A DNA stretch of 64,000 bases from Pseudonocardia cypriaca (lineage in GTDB: Bacteria; Actinomycetota; Actinomycetes; Mycobacteriales; Pseudonocardiaceae), in the NCBI RefSeq assembly GCF_006717045.1, contig NZ_VFPH01000002.1, forward strand, positions 2,542,001 through 2,606,000. The letters are read 5' to 3'. Position 1 is the first letter of the stretch. Each line of letters begins with the position of its first letter. The notes beneath the pieces are model-generated. The model worked only from the letters and a program-made list of their open reading frames with translations. It did no database searches and was not told the origin of the DNA. The position numbers and the translations under genes are program-made. Shown in pieces: positions 25,513-32,943 of the stretch.

Positions 25513-25755
25513 ATGTGGGCGTTCCTGTCCGCGCGGCTGCGATGGTGGCTCATCCTCGCGATCGCGGCCCCGTTGCTCGGCTGGGTGCTCGGCCGGATCG
25601 GTGACCTGATCGAGTCCCGCCGGGGCCCCAACACGCTCAGCAAGGTGCTGCAGACGTGCAGGGGCTGGCTGCAGCGGCGCTCCCGGGGCCCGCTGGCGTC
25701 GCGCCGGGCAGGCGACCCGGCCGGCGTCCGCGACGCCGGTGCGCCGGCCCGCTGA
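25513..25755 (+). CDS. Small membrane protein upstream of osmC
   Basis: The 80-aa protein has one membrane helix (WWLILAIAAPLLGWVLGRIG) and a basic C-terminal half (RGWLQRRSRGPLASRRAGD). GGAGG lies 10 nt upstream of the ATG. Its stop codon lies 1 nt before the GTG of the OsmC-family gene, suggesting co-expression. The function is unknown to me. Confidence 0.55.
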   Translation: MWAFLSARLRWWLILAIAAPLLGWVLGRIGDLIESRRGPNTLSKVLQTCRGWLQRRSRGPLASRRAGDPAGVRDAGAPAR

Positions 25756-25756
25756 C

Positions 25757-26233
25757 GTGTCGGAACAACCGGTCCACGCGTTCAGGGCACTGTGCGCGTG
25801 GTCCGGCTCCACGGCGGACGGCTACCCGGCGTACGACCGGGCGCACCGCGGGAGCGCACCGCCCGCGGAGCCGGAGCTCGCGCTGTCGTCCGACCCGGCG
25901 TTCCTCGGCGACCCGGCCCGGCTCAACCCGGAGCAGCTCGTGGTGCTCGCCGCTGCGTCCTGCCAGTTGCTGTCGTTCCTCGCGGTCGCCGCGCGGGCCC
26001 GGCTCGACGTCCGCGACTACCGCGACGACGCCACCGCACTGCTGCCGGAGGCGGTGCGGCCCGTCCGGCTCTCCGAGATCGTGCTGCGTCCCCGGATCAC
26101 GCTCGTGGAAGGACCTACCGAGGAGCGGGTGCGGCACCTCGTCGAGGTGGCCCACCGCGAGTGCTTCATCGCCAACAGCCTGGCCACGCCGGTGCGCGTG
26201 GAACCGCTGATCGCCTTCGTCGAGGCGGGATGA
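25757..26233 (+). CDS. OsmC-family protein
   Basis: This 158-aa protein matches the OsmC/Ohr fold: FRALCAWSGSTADGYPAYDR, then LNPEQLVVLAAASCQLLSFL with the conserved Cys on the central helix, and EVAHRECFIANSLATPVRVE with the second Cys. The two Cys are those used by peroxiredoxin-type OsmC/Ohr proteins to reduce organic hydroperoxides. Regulation is not evident; no OhrR-like gene is nearby. GTG start directly after the small membrane-protein gene. Confidence 0.82.
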   Translation: MSEQPVHAFRALCAWSGSTADGYPAYDRAHRGSAPPAEPELALSSDPAFLGDPARLNPEQLVVLAAASCQLLSFLAVAARARLDVRDYRDDATALLPEAVRPVRLSEIVLRPRITLVEGPTEERVRHLVEVAHRECFIANSLATPVRVEPLIAFVEAG

Positions 26234-26237
26234 CGAG

Positions 26238-26942
26238 TCAGCGGGTGACCGGCGCGCGGCTCGCCGCCACCAGCTCGGCACGGAGGATCCCGGCGAGCTG
26301 AGCCGGCCGGGACAGGAACGGCGAGTGCGACGTGGGCATCCGCAGCACCCGACCGGCGCGCTCGGCCATCATCTCCTGCGCGACCACGGGGATCGCGGCG
26401 TCCCGTTCGCACACGACGTACGTGCTGGGCACCGTGCGCCACGCCGCGCGCGTGAGCGGCTGCTCGAACGCCGCCAGCCCCTGGTGGCCGAGCCGCGCGA
26501 CCGCTCCGCGCGCCGTGTGCGGGCGCACGTCGGCGTAGAAGGTCTCGAAGGGGCGCAGCGGGTCGACGTACCCCTCCGTCCGGTGGATGTCCCACCAGCT
26601 CGGCGCGCTCCCGCCGACCGCGGAGAGCAGGGACTCGCCGACGTCGAGCTGGAAGGCGCACAGGTAGACCAGACGGGCGACGTTCGCCACTCCCGCCAGG
26701 CCCTCGGTGGCCGGAACACCGCCGTAGGAGTGGGCGCACACGACGACCGGACCGTCGACCAGGCTGACCGCGGTGCGCACCGCCTCGGCGTCGGTGCGCA
26801 GGTCACCGAGCGCGGCGGGATCGGGACCGACCGACGGCAGCGTGACCGTGCGGACGTCGACGTCGGCGAGCTCGTCGACGAGCCTGCGCCACGCCCACGG
26901 CCCGTGCCACGCACCGTGCACGAGGACCAACGTGGGCGCCAT
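26238..26942 (-). CDS. Alpha/beta hydrolase
   Basis: The 234-aa hydrolase has the oxyanion region LVLVHGAWHGPWAWRRLVDE, the nucleophile elbow CAHSYGGV, and the C-terminal acid and His regions VCERDAAIPVVAQ and SHSPFLSRP. Ser, Asp and His are thus all in place. It resembles salicylate-esterase/MhpC-like hydrolases of unknown substrate. A paralogue lies at 40.8-41.5 kb inside the eroded element. GGAGG lies upstream of ATG 26942. Four bases separate it from the convergent osmC gene. Confidence 0.85.
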   Translation of the reverse strand: MAPTLVLVHGAWHGPWAWRRLVDELADVDVRTVTLPSVGPDPAALGDLRTDAEAVRTAVSLVDGPVVVCAHSYGGVPATEGLAGVANVARLVYLCAFQLDVGESLLSAVGGSAPSWWDIHRTEGYVDPLRPFETFYADVRPHTARGAVARLGHQGLAAFEQPLTRAAWRTVPSTYVVCERDAAIPVVAQEMMAERAGRVLRMPTSHSPFLSRPAQLAGILRAELVAASRAPVTR

Positions 26943-27179
26943 GGCCACCTCCAGGAAGCGCGCTCCGGGGGTAGCAGCCTCACGAGACCACCGACGGCCG
27001 GGCAACATCACTTTCGGTGGGCGGAAGACCCGTTGCCCGATCGTCGCTCAGGACTCGATCACGAGACGCACGGCAGCGCAGGATCGGCGCGGCGGCGTGC
27101 TCCTCGCGCCTGTCCTCGGCCGTCCGCGAGCGGTGCAGCGCTCGCGTGGACGAACTGTGCTTTCGGCCAGGGACCGCGG

Positions 27180-28004
27180 TCAGGGCTTTCGCCCGACGGC
27201 GCCCACGATGGTGTTGGAGATCGGCGGCAGAGGCTTCACGCGCGGCCCGTCCGGCCACCAGTTGCAGCAGAGCACGAGGCCCGGCTCGACGAGTTCGAGT
27301 CCCGGAAGCATGCTCATGATCTGGGCCTCGGTGCGGAACGAACCGCTGCCCATCGGGCTGTGGATGAATACCTCCTCAAGCCTGCGCGCAAGGGGGCTGT
27401 ACTCGTCGGTTTCCGGATCGTAGAAGTGGCTCAGCGCAACGTACGAGCCGGACGGCAGCGCGTCGATGTACTCCTGCATTATCTCGGCGTACCGATCGCC
27501 GGTGTAATGGTGCATCGTTCCGCACTGGTACAGCGCAATTGGTTCGCTGAAATCGAGGTGCTTGCGCACCACCTCGTTCTGCAACACCTCACCCGGCTCG
27601 AAGATGTCCGCACCGATGAGATGGGTCTGGTCGTTCTCCTCGAGCAGTGCGCGACCGTGCGCCAGCACCACCGGGTCGTTGTCGACGTACACGACCTTGG
27701 CCTCGGGGTTGATGCGCTGCACGACCTGGTGCGTGTTCTCGGCGGTGGGGAGGCCGGAACCGCAGTCGAGGAACTGGTTGACACCGGTCTGGCTGGCGAG
27801 GAATCGACTGGCCCGGATGAGGAACTCGCGGTTGTCCCAGCCGAGCTGCGTGGCCTCGGGCGCAACCTTCTGGACGCGCCGCAGGACCTCGCGGTCGATC
27901 TCGTAGTTGTCCTTGCCATTCAGGAAGGCGTCGTACACCCGCGCAACGCTGGCCTTCGACACGTCGATGTAGTGCGGAACTACCTCTTCCTCGGTACCCG
28001 GCAC
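27180..28004 (-). CDS. SAM-dependent methyltransferase, Methyltransf_19 (DUF574) family
   Basis: The 274-aa protein has the actinobacterial DUF574 signatures: KASVARVYDAFLNGKDNYEI, then FLDCGSGLPTAENTHQVVQR (the SAM-binding loop), VVYVDNDPVVLAHGRALL and CGTMHHYTGDRY. These methyltransferases are abundant in filamentous actinobacteria and typically neighbour XRE/DUF397 genes, as here; substrates are unknown. The GTG start has GAGG upstream. The gene diverges from the XRE regulator with about 225 bp between. Confidence 0.88.
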   Translation of the reverse strand: MPGTEEEVVPHYIDVSKASVARVYDAFLNGKDNYEIDREVLRRVQKVAPEATQLGWDNREFLIRASRFLASQTGVNQFLDCGSGLPTAENTHQVVQRINPEAKVVYVDNDPVVLAHGRALLEENDQTHLIGADIFEPGEVLQNEVVRKHLDFSEPIALYQCGTMHHYTGDRYAEIMQEYIDALPSGSYVALSHFYDPETDEYSPLARRLEEVFIHSPMGSGSFRTEAQIMSMLPGLELVEPGLVLCCNWWPDGPRVKPLPPISNTIVGAVGRKP

Positions 28005-28228
28005 ACTCGCCTCACTCGGTAGTCGATCTCGGAACGCGGGAGTCTACGGCGGCCAGTCGAGTGTAGGGCAAGGACTGATCAGGTTGAACCTCGGACGTGA
28101 TCCGCCACTTGTCCTTCTCTGCGTGTACGGTCATCGTCCAGCAGAGTGCCGGCCCTGCTCGTTCTGCCATCAGTGGGAAGTGGGGTGGGCTCGAGACAAC
28201 CGGGCCGGAAGTCCGCGAGGAGGAGCAG

Positions 28229-29122
28229 ATGGCGGAGCTTGGCCGCTCCGAACCGGGTTCCGTGCTGCCCGCGGAGGGCCGTGGTGTCACCGCCCGCCGC
28301 ATCGTGCTCGGCACCCAGCTGCGCAGGCTGCGCGAGAACGCGGGCATCTCCCGCGCGGACGCGGGCTACACGATCAGGGCGTCCGACTCGAAGGTCTCCC
28401 GTCTCGAGCTCGGCCGGGTCGCGTTCAAGGAGCGCGACGTCGCCGACCTGCTCACCATGTACGGCGTCAGCGACCCCGAGGAGCGCGAGCAGTTCCTCGC
28501 GATGGTCCGCAAGGCCAACGAGCCGGGCTGGTGGCGCCGCTACACCGACGTCATCCCCAGCTGGTTCCAGGAGTTCGTCGGGCTGGAGGAGTCGGCCAGC
28601 CGGATCCACACCTACGAGCTGCAGTTCGTGCCCGGCCTGCTGCAGACCGAGGATTACGTGCGCGCGGTGCTCACCCGCGGCCGGCCCGACTACGCGCCGC
28701 CCGACACCGAGAAGCGGATCCACCTGCGCATGCAGCGCCAGGCGCTGATCACCGGCCCGAACCCGCCGCGGTACTGGGCGGTCGTCGACGAGTCGGTGCT
28801 GCGCAGGCCGATCGGCGGCCGCAAGGTGTTGAAGGAGCAGCTCCAGTTCCTGCTCGAGCAGTCGAGGCAGCCGCACGTCACGATCCAGATCGTGCCCATG
28901 CAGCTCAGCGGCTACGCCGCCGAGAGCCCGTTCCAGCTCCTCCGGTTCGCCGAGCCCGAGCTGCCCGACGTCGTGTACATCGAGCACCTCGGCGGGGCCG
29001 TCATGCTCGACGGCGTCGAGGAGATCGAGATCTTCAGCCGCGCGCTCGACCGCCTCACCGTCGACGCCGAGACCCCGGACCGCTCGCGGCAGATTCTGGC
29101 GAAGGCGATCGCCGAGCTCTGA
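28229..29122 (+). CDS. XRE-family regulator with DUF5753 domain
   Basis: The 297-aa protein has an N-terminal HTH (LGTQLRRLRENAGISRADAG, SDSKVSRLELGR, about 26-75). A C-terminal DUF5753 follows, with the hallmark strings WFQEFVGLEESASRIHTYEL, FVPGLLQTEDYVRAVL and YIEHLGGAVML. This class of regulators is paired with DUF397 proteins in streptomycete developmental loci (for example WhiJ-like systems). ATG 28229 follows GAGGAGGAGC. It is convergent with the DUF397 gene across a perfect palindrome. Confidence 0.9.
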   Translation: MAELGRSEPGSVLPAEGRGVTARRIVLGTQLRRLRENAGISRADAGYTIRASDSKVSRLELGRVAFKERDVADLLTMYGVSDPEEREQFLAMVRKANEPGWWRRYTDVIPSWFQEFVGLEESASRIHTYELQFVPGLLQTEDYVRAVLTRGRPDYAPPDTEKRIHLRMQRQALITGPNPPRYWAVVDESVLRRPIGGRKVLKEQLQFLLEQSRQPHVTIQIVPMQLSGYAAESPFQLLRFAEPELPDVVYIEHLGGAVMLDGVEEIEIFSRALDRLTVDAETPDRSRQILAKAIAEL

Positions 29123-29149
29123 CTCGTGCAGCGGCCCGGACATGCCAGC

Positions 29150-29173
29150 GCCCGGCGTGGATCCACGCCGGGC
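29150..29173. terminator. Perfect palindromic terminator between XRE and DUF397 genes
   Basis: A 24-bp perfect palindrome with a central GGATCC lies between the two convergent genes, 28 nt after the XRE stop and 33 nt before the DUF397 stop. Confidence 0.7.
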
Positions 29174-29205
29174 GGCTGTTCGGAGCTGCTGGGGAACCTC
29201 GACGG

Positions 29206-29442
29206 TCAGTGAGCCGGGCGCTCGCCGAACTCGCCGTGCCAGGCGCCCTGGAGGAACGCCGACCATTCGTCGGGCGTGAAAACGAGTGCGGGACCCGAAG
29301 GCTGACGGGAGTGGCGCACCGCCACCTCTCCACCGTTCAGCATCGCGACCTCCACGCAGGCGTGCTGCCCACTGAACGTGCTCTTGCGCCAGTCAGCACC
29401 TTCGATCTGCTGCGCCGGCACGACCATGCGCTCGTTCGCCAT
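29206..29442 (-). CDS. DUF397 domain protein
   Basis: The 78-aa protein carries the DUF397 core: ADWRKSTFSGQHACVEVAML, then VAVRHSRQPSGPALVFTPDE and WSAFLQGAWHGEF. DUF397 proteins act as small partners, often antagonists, of adjacent XRE/DUF5753 regulators in streptomycetes. ATG 29442 is chosen because the family begins close to the WRKS motif; longer frames run into the TGCA-rich region. Its upstream region is unusually structured (TGCA cluster). Confidence 0.88.
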   Translation of the reverse strand: MANERMVVPAQQIEGADWRKSTFSGQHACVEVAMLNGGEVAVRHSRQPSGPALVFTPDEWSAFLQGAWHGEFGERPAH

Positions 29443-29999
29443 CTTGATCACCTTCCGGGGGCCAACTGAAGAGGCGGATGCCACCGAAGGTAGCAGCCTG
29501 CATCTGCACGTGCATATGGCGTAAGCACTTGCAGTTGGCAGATGCGGACCTGGTTCATCCGATTGGCGGCCCCCGATTACGCCGCAGGCCACCAATTGCC
29601 TGCATCCTGCCTGCATCGCCCGGAAGTTATCGATCACGCGGCCACGGCGCGCACGACGCGCGTGCATCGTGCAGCTGCACGTGCACAGACGCACGTGCAC
29701 TCACGGGTTGCATCTGCAGCCCGTGACCGGCAGACTGCTCTCTGTGTCCGGAGTCTCACGCAGGGAAGCCCGGCCACAGCCCAGGGGAACGGGCGGCACG
29801 GGCCGCCTCATGAGCGCTCCGGGTTCGCCGCTCGCGGCCGGCACGAGGCCCGGGCGGTCGACGGCAGGGTGAGCACGGAGCGCCAATCGGCGAGAGGAGC
29901 AGCGGTGTTGCGGGGAACAGCGAGGGGGAGCTCGCGAGCAGGTCGGCGAGGCACACGCCCAGCACGGCCGACAGACCACTGCAACTACCGGCTCGCGTG
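29443..29999. other. Intergenic region between DUF397 gene and small Cys protein
   Basis: These 557 bases contain the TGCA-dense island in the left half. The right half (29721-29999) is GC-rich and holds short open frames on both strands that look non-coding. I see no RNA gene with a recognisable fold here. Confidence 0.45.
29497..29720. promoter_or_regulatory. TGCA-dense island upstream of the DUF397 gene
   Basis: The tetramer TGCA occurs 13 times in about 225 bp. It occurs in composite palindromes such as TGCATCTGCA (twice) and TGCACGTGCA-type strings near 29500-29515 and 29665-29700. Random expectation at this composition is below one or two. The region is less GC-rich than its flanks and no gene lies in it. 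A cooperative DNA-binding protein, possibly the neighbouring XRE regulator, is a reasonable guess. Confidence 0.6.
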
Positions 30000-30239
30000 A
30001 TGGGAGCGCGTCCAGTGGCCCGGGAACCGAGCGACCAGATCCACAGCATCGCCGAGGTCCTCGCAGCGACGTTCACGTCGTCGGCGGTGCGCCACATCCT
30101 CGCTGAGCACAGCCCGGACGCCACGGGCCACTGCCGCGGATGCCGGCTCCCCACCACGGTCGCCCCCGTGTGGCCCTGCCGCCTCTGGGAGATCGGCAAG
30201 GAGATGGAGCGGCTCCGCGCCGCAGGCGGGCGCCGCTAG
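30000..30239 (+). CDS. Small protein with HCRGC motif
   Basis: The 79-aa product has an amphipathic N-terminal part (SIAEVLAATFTSSAVRHILA), the segment GHCRGCRLPTTVAPVWPCRL with three Cys and a His, and a terminal helix (WEIGKEMERLRAAG). The spacing suggests a small zinc-binding domain. Similar Cys-containing short proteins accompany XRE/DUF397 clusters in related actinobacteria, which is my recollection rather than a search result. The start may be ATG 30000 or GTG 29997. Confidence 0.55.
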   Translation: MGARPVAREPSDQIHSIAEVLAATFTSSAVRHILAEHSPDATGHCRGCRLPTTVAPVWPCRLWEIGKEMERLRAAGGRR

Positions 30240-30432
30240 CAGGCGCCCGGCCCCGAAGACCCGGCGGCGGGCGTCCCCAGAGGGGTGCGCTCGTCGCCGG
30301 CCTGTCTCCGAAGACCGTTGCTCGACCTGTCGAAGGGGCGCTACGTCACCGACGACACGGGGAACGTCACCGGCGTGGCGCGCTGACCGGGTCACGGACG
30401 AACCCGGCGCGCCGTCCGGACGTGTACCCCCC

Positions 30433-30699
30433 ATGACGCTCTGGATCCTCGGGGGTCTCCTGGTCTGGTGCGGACTCGCCGTGCTCACGGCGCTGCTGAT
30501 CGGGGCCGTGATCAGGCACCGCGACGGTCACCTGGTCCCGCGGACCGCCCACGCCCGCGCTGACAACGCGATCGACCCGTCGCGTGCGACGGGGAGCCGT
30601 TCGCGCAGGAGCGCCTGCAGCGCGGCGCGCCGGTCCTCGTCGAGCATGCTGACGTACCCGGGTGCCGGGCCCTGCCCGCCGAGGAACGGCGCCCAGTAG
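30433..30699 (+). CDS. Possible small membrane protein overlapping a convergent methyltransferase gene
   Basis: The first 38 codons encode a convincing membrane helix followed by a basic stop-transfer (MTLWILGGLLVWCGLAVLTA, then LLIGAVIRHRDGH). The remaining approximately 50 residues, which lie antisense to the methyltransferase 3' end (from 30528), look like shadow sequence. The original stop may have been lost when the two genes were brought together. It may not be expressed. Confidence 0.4.
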   Translation: MTLWILGGLLVWCGLAVLTALLIGAVIRHRDGHLVPRTAHARADNAIDPSRATGSRSRRSACSAARRSSSSMLTYPGAGPCPPRNGAQ

Positions 30700-31319
30700 T
30701 CGTCGAGGTCGCGGAACCTCGTCGGCACATCGACCGGCTCGACCTCGACGCCGGTGAGGCCTGCGCCGGTCCACAGCGAGCGCAGGGCCTCCGGCCGGCA
30801 CAGCGGGAAGCGGCGCCCCTCGTCCAGCTCGGCTGCAGCGGGGTCGGACGCCGCGGCCGCCTCCCAGAAGTGCTTGATCATCTGCATGCCGTCGGCGTAG
30901 TCCCACAGGTACGCCGCCACCACGCCCCCTGGAGCCGCGACCCTCGCCAGCTCCGCGACGGCAGCCTCCGGCTCGGGCACGAAGTTGAGCACCAACCCGC
31001 TGACCACGGCATCGAACCGGTTGTCGGGGAACTGCAGCGCGCAGGCGTCGCCCACGGAGAACCGGGCGCGGGGGTCGTCGATCTCCCGCCGCGCGTGGGC
31101 GAGGAAACCGTCCGAGGGGTCGACGCCGTGCACCTCGGCGGGATCGGCGATGCGCAGGACCGTGGCCGTGAGCGCGCCGGTGCCGCAGCCGACGTCCAGC
31201 CACCGCCCGCCGGTGGACACGCCCAGCCGCCGCACGAACAGCTCGGCGACCGGCCGGCTCCACCGGCCGACGTAGCGCTCGTAGGCCTCGCCGACGTTCC
31301 AGATCCCGGATCCGCTCAT
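30528..31319 (-). CDS. Class I SAM-dependent methyltransferase
   Basis: The 263-aa protein has the Rossmann motif I WLDVGCGTGALTATVL (about 40-55). Motif II (VHGVDPSDGFLAHARREI) and a UbiE-like LVLNFVPEPEAAVAELARV and APGGVVAAYLWDY follow. It resembles ubiquinone/menaquinone-type and small-molecule methyltransferases; the substrate is unknown. It lies 27 bp downstream of the DsrE-family gene on the same strand, so the two may be co-transcribed. Confidence 0.85.
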   Translation of the reverse strand: MSGSGIWNVGEAYERYVGRWSRPVAELFVRRLGVSTGGRWLDVGCGTGALTATVLRIADPAEVHGVDPSDGFLAHARREIDDPRARFSVGDACALQFPDNRFDAVVSGLVLNFVPEPEAAVAELARVAAPGGVVAAYLWDYADGMQMIKHFWEAAAASDPAAAELDEGRRFPLCRPEALRSLWTGAGLTGVEVEPVDVPTRFRDLDDYWAPFLGGQGPAPGYVSMLDEDRRAALQALLRERLPVARDGSIALSARAWAVRGTR

Positions 31320-31346
31320 GACCTGCCCAACGTACGCGCGAGCGCC

Positions 31347-31715
31347 TCAGTAGCTGAACGTCGTCGCGCCCTCGCCGATCCACCGCCACATCGGCACGGT
31401 GCCGCCGAGCTCGGCCGACTTGATCAACCGGCTCTCGTCGAGCTCCTTGGCGTTGAAGCAGATCGGGCAGACCAGGAAGGTGCCACCGGCGGCCTGGTAG
31501 CGCTCCACCAGTCCCGGCAGCGGTGGGCATCCCGCGCAGGCGGTTCCCGTGGCGACGCCGGTCGTCGCCAGACGGACGGCCTCCTTGGTGAGGAACATCA
31601 GGGTCGGGCGGCCCTCCTCTGCGGCGCCGACCGCCACCAGGAAGGCCACGGTGACCTGCTCGGCGTCCTCGAGGCCGGTGCTGAGGCTGATCACTGCCTT
31701 GTTCTGCGTCATCAT
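31347..31715 (-). CDS. DsrE-family sulfur-relay-like protein
   Basis: The 122-aa protein matches the DsrE/DsrF-like fold: NKAVISLSTGLEDAEQVTVA, then EEGRPTLMFLTKEAVRLATT. There are Cys in TACAGCPPL and FLVCPICFNAKEL. DsrE-type proteins transfer sulfur via Cys; here the CPIC pair and the upstream ACAGC pair are candidate sites. The partner enzymes are not encoded nearby. The start is ATG 31715 or the adjacent 31712. Confidence 0.82.
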   Translation of the reverse strand: MMTQNKAVISLSTGLEDAEQVTVAFLVAVGAAEEGRPTLMFLTKEAVRLATTGVATGTACAGCPPLPGLVERYQAAGGTFLVCPICFNAKELDESRLIKSAELGGTVPMWRWIGEGATTFSY

Positions 31716-31841
31716 GTCGGTCCCTTCTCGTATCGGTCTGGACCGTGATGACGCTATGGATCGCTTGGGTGAGCGGAATCGGTGTCAGCCGCCGACATTC
31801 CCGCGTCGTTCCCCCCGGCGATGGCGGTCGACACGTAGCCG

Positions 31842-32924
31842 TCAGTCGTGCGTGAGCAGGCGGGCCACCGCGGCGGCGCGAGCGGCACGCCCCGTCAGGC
31901 CGAGCTTGGCGTAGACGCTGGTGAGGTGCCGCTCCACCGTGCGGACGGAGAGCGAGAGCTGCTGTGCGACCTGCTGGTTGTCGGCACCCCTGCCGACCAG
32001 GTGCAGCACGTCGAGCTCGCGGTCGGTGAGCGATCGCAGCATCGAGTCCGAGGTGCGGGCTGCGATCCGATCGCCTGCCATGAAGGCCGCCAGCTCGGCG
32101 ACGAACACCGGCCACGCCTGCTCGTCGGCGAGCGTGATGTGGTTGTCGCTGTCGAGCATGACCAGCCGGGCGCCGGGGATCCGCGCCGCCAGCTCCCGGC
32201 CTCGGGCGAAGTCCACCATGCGGTCACCGCGGGCGTGCACCACCAGCGTGGGTACGGAGACGCCGGGCAGGAGGTCGGCGACGTCAACCTGCACCCGGGC
32301 CGCACGGGACCGGACGGCGTTCTCGGTGCAGGTCGCCATCGGTTGCAGGTCGTCCAACCAGCCGGCCTGCTCCTCCGTCGCTCCGGGGATCATGAGCGAG
32401 GTGAACACCCGCCGGAAGGTGCTGTCCTTGCGGCCGAACCCCACCTTGATCATCTGCTGGAAGGTCTGCTCCAGCTCGACGCTCTCCGGGTCACGGCAGA
32501 GCTGGCCGGGGTGCGTGCCGTACAGGACGAGCCGGGTGAGCCGGGTCGGGTGGCGCGTGGCGTAGGAGATCGCCACCGGTCCGCCCTGCGACATGCCCAG
32601 CAGCGCGAACCGCTCGAGGCCCGCCGCATCGGCGATGGCCTCCAGGTCGGCGATCCGGGCGTCGAGGCCGTGGTCGGACACGTCCCAGTCCGACAGCCCG
32701 TAACCGCGCTCGTCGTACCGGATGACGGTGGCGAACCGGCCGAGGTCGAGCAGGAAGTGCCGCCAGACCGGGCTCTGCCAGTCGAACTCCAGGTGGCTGA
32801 GCCAGCACGAGGCCAGCAGGAGCGGAGGGCCCGCACCGTGCACGGCGTACGCCAGACGTGTGCCGTCCGCGCTGCGGCAGAACCTCACGTCCTGCGGCGG
32901 CGTGTCGGCGACGCCCGGCGGCAT
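31842..32924 (-). CDS. Alpha/beta hydrolase fused to a C-terminal LuxR-type HTH
   Basis: The 360-aa protein begins with an alpha/beta-hydrolase domain (RFCRSADGTRLAYAVHGAG; nucleophile elbow LLGMSQGGPVAISYA; acid loop LVVHARGDRMVDFARGRELA; His in SDNHITLADEQAWP). It ends in a LuxR HTH (about 297-358: LRSLTDRELDVLHLVGRGA, SVRTVERHLTSVYAKLGL). All hydrolase triad positions look intact, so the domain may be a catalytic or ligand-binding sensor. ATG 32924 lies 6 nt after TACCCT on the minus strand, predicting a leaderless transcript. An upstream frame to 32978 is therefore rejected. Confidence 0.87.
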   Translation of the reverse strand: MPPGVADTPPQDVRFCRSADGTRLAYAVHGAGPPLLLASCWLSHLEFDWQSPVWRHFLLDLGRFATVIRYDERGYGLSDWDVSDHGLDARIADLEAIADAAGLERFALLGMSQGGPVAISYATRHPTRLTRLVLYGTHPGQLCRDPESVELEQTFQQMIKVGFGRKDSTFRRVFTSLMIPGATEEQAGWLDDLQPMATCTENAVRSRAARVQVDVADLLPGVSVPTLVVHARGDRMVDFARGRELAARIPGARLVMLDSDNHITLADEQAWPVFVAELAAFMAGDRIAARTSDSMLRSLTDRELDVLHLVGRGADNQQVAQQLSLSVRTVERHLTSVYAKLGLTGRAARAAAVARLLTHD

Positions 32925-32943
32925 TCGGCAAGGGTAGCGGCGT

